From NCBI RefSeq assembly GCF_020859565.1, contig NZ_JAJHUO010000025.1:108945-172944 (forward strand): 64,000 nt of DNA, written 5' to 3'. The notes beneath the pieces are model-generated. The model worked only from the letters and a program-made list of their open reading frames with translations. It did not search any database and was not told the origin of the DNA. The position numbers and the translations under genes are program-made. Source of the stretch: Saccharothrix luteola (GTDB lineage: Bacteria; Actinomycetota; Actinomycetes; Mycobacteriales; Pseudonocardiaceae). This document shows, one piece after another, positions 1-8,201 of the stretch (position 1 is its first letter; the number at the start of each line of letters is the position of its first letter).

Positions 1-1933
1 CTGGACCCGGCTGGCCGGCCAGCCCACCGGCTACATCGCCCACCAGGGCGAGCTGGACGCCGAGGGCGGCTTCCTCTACCTGGCCACCAGCGACACCGGC
101 GGCCCGTACGACGGCGGCAAGGGCGACGTGTGGAAGTACGACACCGCCACCGGCGCGTGGACGCAGATCAGCCCCGTCCCGTCCAGCAGCTCCGACGCCT
201 ACTTCGGCTACAGCGGCCTGACGATCGACCGGCAGGACCCGGGCACGCTGATGGTCGCCACCCAGATCTCCTGGTGGCCGGACGTCATCATCTTCCGCAG
301 CACCGACGGCGGCGCGACGTGGACGCGGGCGTGGGACTTCACCAGCTACCCCGAGCGCAGCTTCCGCTACACCATGGACATCAGCTCCTCGCCGTGGCTG
401 AGCTGGGGCGCGAACCCGCAGCCGCCGGAGACCTCGCCGAAGCTCGGCTGGATGGTGGAGTCGCTGGAGATCGACCCGTTCGACTCCAACCGGATGATGT
501 ACGGCACCGGCGCCACCATCTACGGCACGACGGACCTGCTCAAGTGGGACGACGGCGGCCGGATCACGATCAAGCCGACCGCCGCGGGGCTGGAGGAGAC
601 CGCGGTGCTCGACCTGATCAGCCCGCCCACGGGCGCGCCGCTGATCAGCGGCCTCGGCGACATCGGCGGGTTCCGGCACACCGACATCACCAAGGTGCCG
701 CCGCTGATGTTCCAGCAGCCCAACTTCACCACGACCACCAGCCTGGACTACGCCGAGAAGAACCCGTCGGTGATCGTCCGCTCCGGCAACGTGGACGGCT
801 CGCCGCACGTGGCGTTCTCCACCGACGGCGGCGCGAACTGGTTCGCGGGCTCGGAACCGGGCGGCGTCACCGGCGGCGGCACGGTCGCGGCGTCGGCGGA
901 CGGCTCACGGTTCGTGTGGAGCCCGGCCGGCGCGGCCGTGCACCACTCGGTGGGCTTCGGCAACACCTGGACGCCGTCCACCGGCATCCCGGTGGGGGCC
1001 GTCGTGGAGTCCGACCGGGTGAACCCGAACAAGTTCTACGGCCTGGCCGGCGGCCGGCTCTACACCAGCACCGACGGCGGGGCGACGTTCACCGCGGGCC
1101 CCGAGGTGGCGGCGACCAAGCTCAAGGCCGTGCCGGGCCACGAGGGCGACCTCTGGCTGACCGGTGACGGCTTGTTCCGGTCCACCGACTCCGGCGCCAC
1201 CGTCCGGAAGAACAAGTGGGTCACCAAGGCCGTCAGCGTCGGGTTCGGCAAGGCCGCCGAGGGCAAGACCTACCCGGCCATGTACACCGTGCTGGCCTTC
1301 GAGGACGGCCGCCTGGGCGTCTACCGGATGGAGGGCTTCGGCTTCGACGGCCTGGCGGCGGGCTTCGTGCACATCAACACCGGGGTGAACCAGCAGTACG
1401 GCAACATGGGCGAGGCGATCACCGGCGACCCGCGCGTCTACGGGCGCGTCTACCTGGGCACCAACGGCCGGGGCATCCTCGTCGCCGACCCGGCCGGGAA
1501 CATCTCGACCACCGAGCCGTTCCCCACCACGACCACCACGATCCCGACCACCACGTCGAGCAGCACCACCACGAGCACCTCCGGGACGACCACGGTCACC
1601 GACCAGCCGCCACCCGGCTGCTCGGTGCAGTACCGGGTCGCTTCCCAGTGGGGAGGTGGCTTCACCGGCTCGGTGAAGATCACCAACCGGGACACCAGGG
1701 CCGTCACGGGCTGGAACCTGGGCTGGTCGTTCGCGAACGGCCAGAAGATCACCAACAGTTGGAACGGCAAGGCGTCGCAGACCGGCGCCGCCGTGACCGT
1801 GAGCAACGAGGGCTGGAACGGGACCATCGCGGCGGGGAGCACGGTGGAATTCGGATTCCAGGCGAGCTGGCAGGGCAGCAACGTCGCACCCACCGGCTTC
1901 ACGCTGAACGGCAGGACCTGCCTCGCAGGCTGA
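1..1933 (+). CDS. Xyloglucanase-type GH74 glycosidase with CBM2, 5' end missing
   Basis: The reading frame is open from the first base of the window, so the signal peptide and N-terminal part lie outside; 643 codons are visible. Several Asp-box motifs of the type STDGGATW recur along the visible part, as in the two seven-bladed propellers of GH74 endo-xyloglucanases. A Thr/Ser linker (about bases 1505-1605) leads to a C-terminal cellulose-binding CBM2 of about 100 residues that starts with a Cys, ends with the paired Cys (GRTC), and keeps the spaced Trp residues. The protein is expected to be secreted and to cut the xyloglucan backbone on plant cell walls. It fits the AA10 LPMO at the other end of the window and the xylose genes at 5.8-9.6 kb. 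Family call is by motif; exact substrate is inferred. Confidence 0.9.
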   Translation, partial: WTRLAGQPTGYIAHQGELDAEGGFLYLATSDTGGPYDGGKGDVWKYDTATGAWTQISPVPSSSSDAYFGYSGLTIDRQDPGTLMVATQISWWPDVIIFRSTDGGATWTRAWDFTSYPERSFRYTMDISSSPWLSWGANPQPPETSPKLGWMVESLEIDPFDSNRMMYGTGATIYGTTDLLKWDDGGRITIKPTAAGLEETAVLDLISPPTGAPLISGLGDIGGFRHTDITKVPPLMFQQPNFTTTTSLDYAEKNPSVIVRSGNVDGSPHVAFSTDGGANWFAGSEPGGVTGGGTVAASADGSRFVWSPAGAAVHHSVGFGNTWTPSTGIPVGAVVESDRVNPNKFYGLAGGRLYTSTDGGATFTAGPEVAATKLKAVPGHEGDLWLTGDGLFRSTDSGATVRKNKWVTKAVSVGFGKAAEGKTYPAMYTVLAFEDGRLGVYRMEGFGFDGLAAGFVHINTGVNQQYGNMGEAITGDPRVYGRVYLGTNGRGILVADPAGNISTTEPFPTTTTTIPTTTSSSTTTSTSGTTTVTDQPPPGCSVQYRVASQWGGGFTGSVKITNRDTRAVTGWNLGWSFANGQKITNSWNGKASQTGAAVTVSNEGWNGTIAAGSTVEFGFQASWQGSNVAPTGFTLNGRTCLAG

Positions 1934-1943
1934 CTGCCGTCGA

Positions 1944-2342
1944 CTACCGCAGCCCTCGTTTGGCCTGGCGGCGCAGCTGCATTATCCGGGCTGCGCCGAC
2001 CAGGGCCACCAGGATCGCGCCGGCGATCGCCGCGAACAGCAGTGCCACGCCCAGCGGCAGCGTGCCCGCCGCGCCGAGGAAGTGGATCGTGGCGTCGGCG
2101 AGGTTCTGCAGGATGAACACCAGCAGCACGATCAGCACCACGATCGACGCGAGCACGGCGACCCACGTGCCGCTGATCCTGGTCGGCTTCAGCTTGGCCT
2201 GCGGCCCGGCCTTCCGCTCCGGCACGTCGGTGACCGAGGGCTCGACCGCGCCGGGTCCGCCGAGACCCACCGCCGGTGGACCGTCGGGGATGGGGCTCGT
2301 CGGCAACGCCTGGGTGCGGTCGTCGTCACGCGGACTGGTCAC
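1944..2342 (-). CDS. LapA-domain-like small membrane protein
   Basis: A 132-residue protein: a polar, Pro-rich N-terminal half with the repeated TSP/PDG type segments, then two hydrophobic segments (around residues 60-80 and 92-115) and a short Arg/Lys-rich tail (RRQAKRGLR). The pattern FILQN followed by a second helix is that of LapA (DUF1049) proteins, small inner-membrane proteins of unclear role in actinomycetes. I start it at GTG 2342 (TSPRDDD); an upstream TTG at 2378 directly abuts the stop of the preceding gene and would add 12 residues. It converges on the GH74 gene with only 10 bases between stops. Confidence 0.7.
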   Translation of the reverse strand: MTSPRDDDRTQALPTSPIPDGPPAVGLGGPGAVEPSVTDVPERKAGPQAKLKPTRISGTWVAVLASIVVLIVLLVFILQNLADATIHFLGAAGTLPLGVALLFAAIAGAILVALVGAARIMQLRRQAKRGLR

Positions 2343-2378
2343 GCGGTGATTATCTGCCCGTCCGCGCCGGCCCGCCAA

Positions 2379-5021
2379 TCAACCGCACGGGCGGCGGTAC
2401 TCCAACGCGCCGACGTAGAGCGTCCACTCCTCCTGGGTGATGGGGGCGGTGACGCCGGCGCACATCTCGCGCACCGCCGTGTCGAAGTCGAACTCCCACG
2501 CGCGCGTCGTGCCGTTCGACTTCGAGGTCACCACCTTGGTCGCGGTGTCGTCGAACGCCACCGCGTAGACGCCTTCGGTGACCCCGTTGATCCGGCCGCG
2601 CGCCGAGGTCCGCCGCGGGTCCGACACGTCCCACAGCGCGACCATGTCCTGCGCGCCGACCGTGGCGAGCGCGACACCGGACCGGTCGAAGCCGAGCGCC
2701 TGCACCGCTCCCCGGTGCGCGCGGCCGGACCACAGCTCCGCGGGCTTGGCCCGGTCGGTCACGTCGTACAGCCGGACCTCGCCCTTCGCGGTGCCGAACG
2801 CCAGCGTGCGGTGGTCGTGCGACACGGCGACCGCGGTGACGTCCCGCGCGGTGTCCAGCCGCGTGACCGGCTTCGGGCTCTTGGGGTCGGACACGTCCCA
2901 CAGCCGGATCACGCCCATGACGTCGAAGGTGATGACGTCGCGGCCGTCCGGGCTGTAGGCGACGCCGACGACCTGGTGCGGGTGGTCGGTCAGGCGCGCC
3001 ACCTCGACCGGCTCGGCCGGGTCGGTCGTGTCCCACACCGCGACACCGGCCGGCTCCGACACGGTGACCAGCGTGCGGGCGCGGGCCGGGTCGAACGCGA
3101 TCAGGTCGACGGGGGAGCCGAAGTCGTGGATGACCTCGGGAGTCAGGTCGGTCACGTCCCAGACCTTCGCGGGCCCGTCCACCAACGTCGTGGCGAACGC
3201 CTGGCCGTCCTTGTTCACGGCGATCGAGGTCACGGTCTCGTTCGCGGGCCCGAACACCCGCGTCGGCGTCTGCCGGTCGCCGTCCGGGCTTCGGGCCAGG
3301 GCTGAGGCGAAGGCGGCGCGCGCGGCCTCGTTGAGCTCGCTCCTCGCCCGCGCGCTGAGCACGCCGTCACGCGTCTCGTCGTTCGGGTTGAGGCGGTGGG
3401 CGACGATGGCGAGCTGGTCGGCGAGCTCCGGGGCGCTGCTGCGCAGGCTCTGCGACTGGTTGGCCACGTACCAGCCGGCCGACGAGTTCCAGCCCGCCGC
3501 GGCCTCCTTCTGCGCGCTGATCGCGATCACCACGGCGGTGCCGGCGAGCAGGAGCAGCACGGCCAGCAGCGCCACGAGCTGGCGCAGCCTGCGGGTGTGC
3601 CGCAGCGTGACCAGCCGTTCCCGGTCCCGCGCCTGAAGGCTCTCGGCCAGGAAGTCGCGCTCCTGCGCGCTGGTGCGCACGCCGTCGCGCCGCGTCCACT
3701 CGACCGCGGTGTCCAGCCGCGTGCCCCGGTACAGCGCGTCCGGGTCGCGGCCGAGCGATTCCCAGGTGGCGGCGGCCTCGGTGAGCCTGCGCATGGTGCG
3801 CAGACCCTCCCGGTCCTCGGCCAGCCAGCCGCGCAGCCGCGGCCAGGAGCGGATCAGCGCCTCGTGCGCGATCTCCACGCTGTCGCGGTCCAGGGTGAGC
3901 AGCCGGGCGTGGGCGAGCCGGTCGAGCACCACGTCCACGTCCACGTCGTGGTCGAGCTCGGCGCGCGGCAGCCGGCGCTTGGTGTCCTCGGTGCCGTCGC
4001 CGAGCGCGGTGAGCCGCAGGAACACCTGCCGCGCCACCGCGCGCTGGTGCCGTTCCAGCGACGTGTAGGTGCGTTCGGCGGTCTGCGCGATGGCGTGCTG
4101 GACGCCGCCCGCGGCCTCGTACCCGGCCAGCGTCAACGTGGTGCCGCGCCGTCGCCGCCAGGTCTCCAGCAGCGCGTGCGACATCAGCGGCAGCACGCCC
4201 GCCTGACCGGTGGCGTCCGCGATGAGCCGGGACACCAGCGCCGTCTCCACCGTGCACGACGCCTTCACGGCGGGCTGCATGATCACCTGGCGCAGTTCCT
4301 CGGCGCCCATCGGCCCGAGCAGCAGCTGGGCGTCGGTCAAGGCCTCGACCAGCCGCGGGTGCTGCGCGCAGTGACCGTAGAAGTCGGCCCGCACGCCGAC
4401 CACGACCTTGCACCGGGCGGTCAGCAGGGTGTCGACGTAGGCGGTGCGCCGGTCGGTGTCCGGCCAGAGCGTGAAGACCTCTTCGAACTGGTCCACGATG
4501 AGCAGGTCGGCGTCCAGGTCGGGGTCGGCGGTCTCGCTCGGCGCGGTGACCACGACGCGGCCCGCCACCCGCGGCACCAGGCCGGCGCGCAGCAGGGACG
4601 ACTTGCCCGCGCCCGAGGCGCCGAACACCGCGATGAACCGGCGGTGCGCCAGCCGTTGCTCCAGGTCGTCCAGCAGGTGGTCGCGGCCGAAGAACCACTC
4701 GGCGTCCTCGGTGCCGTAGGCCGCCAGGCCCGCGTACGGCGGGTGGCCCTCGTCCGGGGGCGGGTCGGCGCTGGGCAGCACCTCGGCGGCGACCTGCCGC
4801 CACCGGTCCTCCCACTCGGCCACGTCGCCCTCGCAGGCGCGCACGTAGGCCAGCGTCACCGCGAGCGTGGGCAGCCTGCGCCCGCCGGCCGCGTCGGACA
4901 ACGTCGTCGCCGAATAGTGGGCGCGCGCGCCCAACTGCCGGTAGCTCTGCCCGCCCGCCTTGTCCCGCAACGACCTCAGGTCGGCGGCGAACTTCAGCAG
5001 CGGGCTGTCACCGACGTCCAA
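2379..5021 (-). CDS. HTH - STAND-type NTPase - WD40 repeat protein
   Basis: An 880-residue signalling ATPase. The N-terminus is a Cro/XRE-like helix-turn-helix with HYSATTLSDAAGGRRLP, followed by a conflict-type STAND NTPase: FFGRD entry motif, Walker A GASGAGKSS near residue 134 and Walker B LLIVDQFEE near 173. One transmembrane helix sits near residues 485-510 (LLAVLLLLAGTAVVIAI), then about 300 residues of WD40 blades (motifs VWDTTD, LWDVSD repeated). Such proteins act as ligand-triggered switches, in some cases defence or regulated-death proteins; no effector domain is obvious here. The TTG start is chosen because GGAG lies 8 bases upstream and the family begins with a similar DxPLxxFAxDLRxLR sequence; GTG 5051 or GTG 5171 are alternatives. 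It is divergent from the small P-loop kinase gene. Confidence 0.85.
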   Translation of the reverse strand: MDVGDSPLLKFAADLRSLRDKAGGQSYRQLGARAHYSATTLSDAAGGRRLPTLAVTLAYVRACEGDVAEWEDRWRQVAAEVLPSADPPPDEGHPPYAGLAAYGTEDAEWFFGRDHLLDDLEQRLAHRRFIAVFGASGAGKSSLLRAGLVPRVAGRVVVTAPSETADPDLDADLLIVDQFEEVFTLWPDTDRRTAYVDTLLTARCKVVVGVRADFYGHCAQHPRLVEALTDAQLLLGPMGAEELRQVIMQPAVKASCTVETALVSRLIADATGQAGVLPLMSHALLETWRRRRGTTLTLAGYEAAGGVQHAIAQTAERTYTSLERHQRAVARQVFLRLTALGDGTEDTKRRLPRAELDHDVDVDVVLDRLAHARLLTLDRDSVEIAHEALIRSWPRLRGWLAEDREGLRTMRRLTEAAATWESLGRDPDALYRGTRLDTAVEWTRRDGVRTSAQERDFLAESLQARDRERLVTLRHTRRLRQLVALLAVLLLLAGTAVVIAISAQKEAAAGWNSSAGWYVANQSQSLRSSAPELADQLAIVAHRLNPNDETRDGVLSARARSELNEAARAAFASALARSPDGDRQTPTRVFGPANETVTSIAVNKDGQAFATTLVDGPAKVWDVTDLTPEVIHDFGSPVDLIAFDPARARTLVTVSEPAGVAVWDTTDPAEPVEVARLTDHPHQVVGVAYSPDGRDVITFDVMGVIRLWDVSDPKSPKPVTRLDTARDVTAVAVSHDHRTLAFGTAKGEVRLYDVTDRAKPAELWSGRAHRGAVQALGFDRSGVALATVGAQDMVALWDVSDPRRTSARGRINGVTEGVYAVAFDDTATKVVTSKSNGTTRAWEFDFDTAVREMCAGVTAPITQEEWTLYVGALEYRRPCG

Positions 5022-5227
5022 CGGGCGTTCTCCGCGCGGCAACCGGTCCACCCCCCTGGCAGTCTCACGACGATTGTCCGCAGTGACAAACGTGCCGTCC
5101 AGGCTGTCAGACGACGGTCCGCGGTGGGCCCGCTTCGGGTGACTGCATTCGGGTGAAGCGGTCCAGAGCACTTCGGCCGTGCTTGCGGTGCGCGGAGGCG
5201 CCGTTCACCGCGGCTAAGCTCGGGGGA

Positions 5228-5758
5228 GTGCCTCGCCTGATCGCTCTGAACGGTCCGCCAGGGTGCGGCAAGTCGACCATCGCGCGCCGTTACGCGGACG
5301 ACCACCCACCTGCGTTGGCGTTGGACGTCGACCGGGTGCGCGACCTGATCGCGGGCGACCTCGGCGAGGCCGGTCGCCTGGCGCGCGACATCGCCGTCGC
5401 CGCTGCCCGCGTGCACCTGACGTCCGGCCACGACGTGGTCGTGCCCCAGTTCCTCGGCCGACCGGAGTTCCTGGACCGCCTGTCCGCCCTGGCGGTCGAC
5501 GTGGGCGCGGCCTACCACGAGGTCGTCCTGATCGACACCAAGGACAACGCGATCCGCCGGTTCACCGAGCGTGGCACGATCCAGGCCACCCCGGCCGAGC
5601 TCTCGGCGATGTACGACAACCTGCAAACCATCATCGCCACGCGCCACCCCACCCTCATCCGCTCGGTGGAAGGTGACCCAGCTCACACCTATCAGGCGCT
5701 CCTGGCCGTCCTGAACGTAGAACTCGGGGTACCTGAGCGTTCGACACGCGGGACCTGA
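5228..5758 (+). CDS. Small P-loop kinase (AAA/zeta-toxin-like fold)
   Basis: A 176-residue protein that opens directly on a Walker A motif, LIALNGPPGCGKSTIARR, as in gluconate kinase, chloramphenicol phosphotransferase and zeta-toxin-like kinases. A DVDRVRDLI segment follows in the place where these enzymes carry substrate or Mg contacts, and a later Arg-rich stretch (RRFTERG) could be the lid. No substrate can be assigned. GTG 5228 is preferred over GTG 5153 because the longer form adds an odd Cys/Arg-rich leader that the family lacks; the GGGGGAG in front is close to the start codon. The stop codon lies inside a strong inverted repeat at 5755-5810. Confidence 0.75.
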   Translation: MPRLIALNGPPGCGKSTIARRYADDHPPALALDVDRVRDLIAGDLGEAGRLARDIAVAAARVHLTSGHDVVVPQFLGRPEFLDRLSALAVDVGAAYHEVVLIDTKDNAIRRFTERGTIQATPAELSAMYDNLQTIIATRHPTLIRSVEGDPAHTYQALLAVLNVELGVPERSTRGT

Positions 5759-5810
5759 ACGTAGGACACGCGCGAGAGTCCTACGTTCAGGGTGCGCGTG
5801 TCCTACGTTC
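5755..5810. repeat. Three-arm inverted repeat, two mutually exclusive hairpins
   Basis: Arm GAACGTAGGACACGCGC (5757-5773) pairs perfectly over 17 bases with 5794-5810. The overlapping arm CTGAACGTAGGAC (5755-5767) pairs perfectly over 13 bases with GTCCTACGTTCAG at 5778-5790. The same left arm can therefore form a short-loop or a long-loop hairpin. It lies between the convergent ends of the small kinase gene and the ROK repressor, so a bidirectional terminator or dispersed palindromic repeat is likely. A decayed partial copy of the arm (CTGAACGTAG, and GTTCGACACGCG) sits just upstream at about 5711-5750. Confidence 0.85.
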
Positions 5811-5830
5811 GGAACAGGTGAGTTCAACGC

Positions 5831-7006
5831 TCAGGACAGGGCGGTGGTGACGTAGGGGTCGGGGTCGGCGAGGATCGCGCGCACGGCGGTGGTGGCGGCG
5901 CCGCGCATGGCGGCCTCCGCGCCCAGCGACGAGGAAACCACCCGAACGGGTGACCACTCGGCGCTGACGACCCGCCGGTCCAGCTCCGCGTGCAACGGCT
6001 CCTGCAACCACGGCTCCAGGCGGGCGTACGTGCCGCCCAGCACCACCGAGGGCAGGTCGAGCAGGTTCACCGCGCCGGACAGCGCCACGCCGAGCCACCG
6101 CGCCGCCGAGCGCACCGCCGTCGTGGCCGTCCGGTCACCCGCCGCCAGCCTGACCAGCAGCTCGTCCACCCCGGACACGCCCGCCGCGCGCACGATCTCG
6201 TCCTGCCCGGCCAACCGCTCCAGGCACCCGCGCGACCCGCACGCGCACTGCGGCCCGCGCGGGTCGACGGACAGGTGCCCGATCTCGCCGCCGAACCCGG
6301 ACACGCCCTCGAACAGCGCGCCGCCCACCACGATGCCCGCGCCGATGCCGATCTCGCCCGAGATGTGCAGGAAGTCCGTCGCCACGTCCCCGTGCCACAG
6401 CTCGGCCAGCGCGGCGAGGTTCGCCTCGTTGCCCACCAGCACCGGCACGTCCAGCTCGACCCGGCGGGTCAGCTCGCCCCGGACGTCCACCTCGCGCCAG
6501 CCCAGGTTCGGCGCGACGCGCAGCGACCCGCCGGCCACCTCCACCAGGCCGGGCACGGCCACGCCGACCCCGCCGATCGGCACGTCCTGCTTCGCCGCCG
6601 TGCGCACCGCCGTCGCCACCTTGGCCAGCACCCGGGCGGGGGAGGAGGCACGATTGTCGCTGGGCCGCACCCAGCGCGCCCGCACCCGCCCGGTGAGGTC
6701 GACCAGGCACGTGGCCAGGTAGTCGACCCCGATCTCCACCCCGAGCCCGTGCGGCCCGGTGGGCGACAGGTGCAACGCCGTGCCGCGCCGGCCGGGACCG
6801 GATCTGGCCTGCGCCTCGCCCTCGGCCACGAGCCCGGCGCCGATCATCCGGTCGACCAGGCTCGACACGGTGGCCTTGGTCAGGCCGGTGCGGGCGGCCA
6901 CGGCCGCGCGCGACGACCCGGGCGCCTCGGCGATGGCGTCGAGCACGAGGGCGGAGTTGTGCCGTCGCACGGTGTGCTGGCTCGCGGGCTGCGGTCTGGA
7001 CACCAC
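5831..7006 (-). CDS. xylR: ROK-family xylose-type repressor
   Basis: A 391-residue ROK protein. Residues 10-70 form a winged helix (RAAVAARTGLTKATVSSLVD); the rest is the ROK sugar-kinase-like fold, with the Cys-rich zinc signature CACGSRGCLE and the GEIGHL motif near residues 235-260. In actinomycetes such proteins bind xylose or xylooligosaccharides and lose DNA affinity. It is divergently transcribed from xylA-xylB across a 58-base gap containing a perfect inverted repeat, the standard layout of a XylR repressor. Two adjacent GTG codons (7006 and 7003) could start it. The name xylR rests on context. Confidence 0.88.
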   Translation of the reverse strand: MVSRPQPASQHTVRRHNSALVLDAIAEAPGSSRAAVAARTGLTKATVSSLVDRMIGAGLVAEGEAQARSGPGRRGTALHLSPTGPHGLGVEIGVDYLATCLVDLTGRVRARWVRPSDNRASSPARVLAKVATAVRTAAKQDVPIGGVGVAVPGLVEVAGGSLRVAPNLGWREVDVRGELTRRVELDVPVLVGNEANLAALAELWHGDVATDFLHISGEIGIGAGIVVGGALFEGVSGFGGEIGHLSVDPRGPQCACGSRGCLERLAGQDEIVRAAGVSGVDELLVRLAAGDRTATTAVRSAARWLGVALSGAVNLLDLPSVVLGGTYARLEPWLQEPLHAELDRRVVSAEWSPVRVVSSSLGAEAAMRGAATTAVRAILADPDPYVTTALS

Positions 7007-7028
7007 TGGATCCTAGCGGCTGAGTGCG

Positions 7029-7051
7029 ATAAGTTCAGGCATCAAACTTAT
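7029..7051. promoter_or_regulatory. Putative XylR operator
   Basis: ATAAGTT (7029-7035) and AACTTAT (7045-7051) form a perfect 7-base inverted repeat with a 9-base spacer. It is AT-rich in GC-rich surroundings and lies between the divergent ROK gene and xylA, one base before the GGAGG ribosome-binding site of xylA. Repressor bound here would block both directions. Assignment to the ROK protein is inferred from position. Confidence 0.75.
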
Positions 7052-7064
7052 TGGAGGTGCCCTC

Positions 7065-8201
7065 GTGGACAAGTTCAGCTTCGGCCTGTGGACGGTCGGC
7101 TGGCCGGGACGCGACCCGTTCGGTGACGCGACCCGCCCCCCGCTGGACGCGCCGTTGGCGGTGCGCAAGCTCTCGGAGCTCGGTGCGTGGGGCATCACGT
7201 TCCACGACGACGACCTGTTCCCCTTCGGCTCCGACGCGGCCGAGGTGGGCAAGCGGGTCTCCGCGTTCCGCGCGGCGTTGGACGAGACCGGCATGGTCGT
7301 GCCCATGGTGACCACCAACCTGTTCACCCACCCGGTGTTCAAGGACGGCGGCTTCACCAGCAACGACCGCTCGGTCCGGCGGTTCGCGCTGCGGAAGGTG
7401 CTGCGCAACCTGGAACTGGCGGCCGAGCTCGGCGCCGAGACCATCGTGATGTGGGGTGGCCGGGAAGGCTCCGAGGTCGACGCGGGCAAGCCCGTGTCCG
7501 CCGCCCTCGACCGCTACCGCGAGGCCGTCGACACGGTCGCGCAGTACTCGGTCGACCAGGGCTACGGCTTCCGCTTCGCGCTGGAGCCCAAGCCGAACGA
7601 GCCGCGCGGCGACATCCTGCTGCCGACGATCGGCCACGCGCTGGCGTTCATCTCGACGCTCGAGCACCACGAGCTGGTCGGCGTGAACCCCGAGGTCGGC
7701 CACGAGCAGATGGCGGGCCTCAACTTCGTGCACGGCATCGGCCAGGCGCTGTGGCAGGGCAAGCTCTTCCACATCGACCTCAACGGCCAGAAGGGCCCGC
7801 GCTACGACCAGGACTTCGTGTTCGGCCAAGGCGACCTGCTGTCCGCGTTCTTCCTGGTCGACCTGCTGGAGAACGGCGGCTACGAAGGGCCTCGGCACTT
7901 CGACTACAAGCCGCTGCGCACCGAGGACTTCGACGGCGTGTGGGAGAGCGCGGCGGCCAACATGCGCACCTACAAGCTGCTGCGCGAGCGGGCGGCGGCG
8001 TTCCGCGCCGACCCCGAGGTGCAGGAGGCGATGAAGTACAGCGGCGTGTACGAGCTGGCCGAGCCGACCCTGAACGCGGGCGAGTCGATCGAGGACTTCC
8101 TGAAGGGCGAGGACTTCGAGCCCGACACCGCGGCCGAGCGCGGCTTCGGCTTCGTGCGCCTCGCGCAGCTGGCGACCGAGCACCTGCTGGGCGCGCGCTG
8201 A
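7065..8201 (+). CDS. xylA: Xylose isomerase
   Basis: A 378-residue actinomycete-type xylose isomerase converting D-xylose to D-xylulose (and glucose to fructose), cytoplasmic, metal-dependent. It starts FSFGLWTVGWPGRDPFGDA, typical of the Streptomyces enzymes (about 388 residues), and retains the metal and substrate motifs LEPKPNEPR, NPEVGHEQMAG, HIDLNGQKGPRYDQD and RHFDYKPLR. The GTG start has GGAGG (7053-7057) seven bases upstream. The stop TGA shares its A with the ATG of xylB, so the two are translationally coupled under the operator at 7029-7051. Confidence 0.97.
   Translation: MDKFSFGLWTVGWPGRDPFGDATRPPLDAPLAVRKLSELGAWGITFHDDDLFPFGSDAAEVGKRVSAFRAALDETGMVVPMVTTNLFTHPVFKDGGFTSNDRSVRRFALRKVLRNLELAAELGAETIVMWGGREGSEVDAGKPVSAALDRYREAVDTVAQYSVDQGYGFRFALEPKPNEPRGDILLPTIGHALAFISTLEHHELVGVNPEVGHEQMAGLNFVHGIGQALWQGKLFHIDLNGQKGPRYDQDFVFGQGDLLSAFFLVDLLENGGYEGPRHFDYKPLRTEDFDGVWESAAANMRTYKLLRERAAAFRADPEVQEAMKYSGVYELAEPTLNAGESIEDFLKGEDFEPDTAAERGFGFVRLAQLATEHLLGAR

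Noticed and set aside
5153..5227. Longer N-terminus for the small P-loop kinase
   Set aside because: The added residues are Cys/Arg-rich and not expected before the Walker A strand; GTG 5228 puts the phosphate loop at the usual place.
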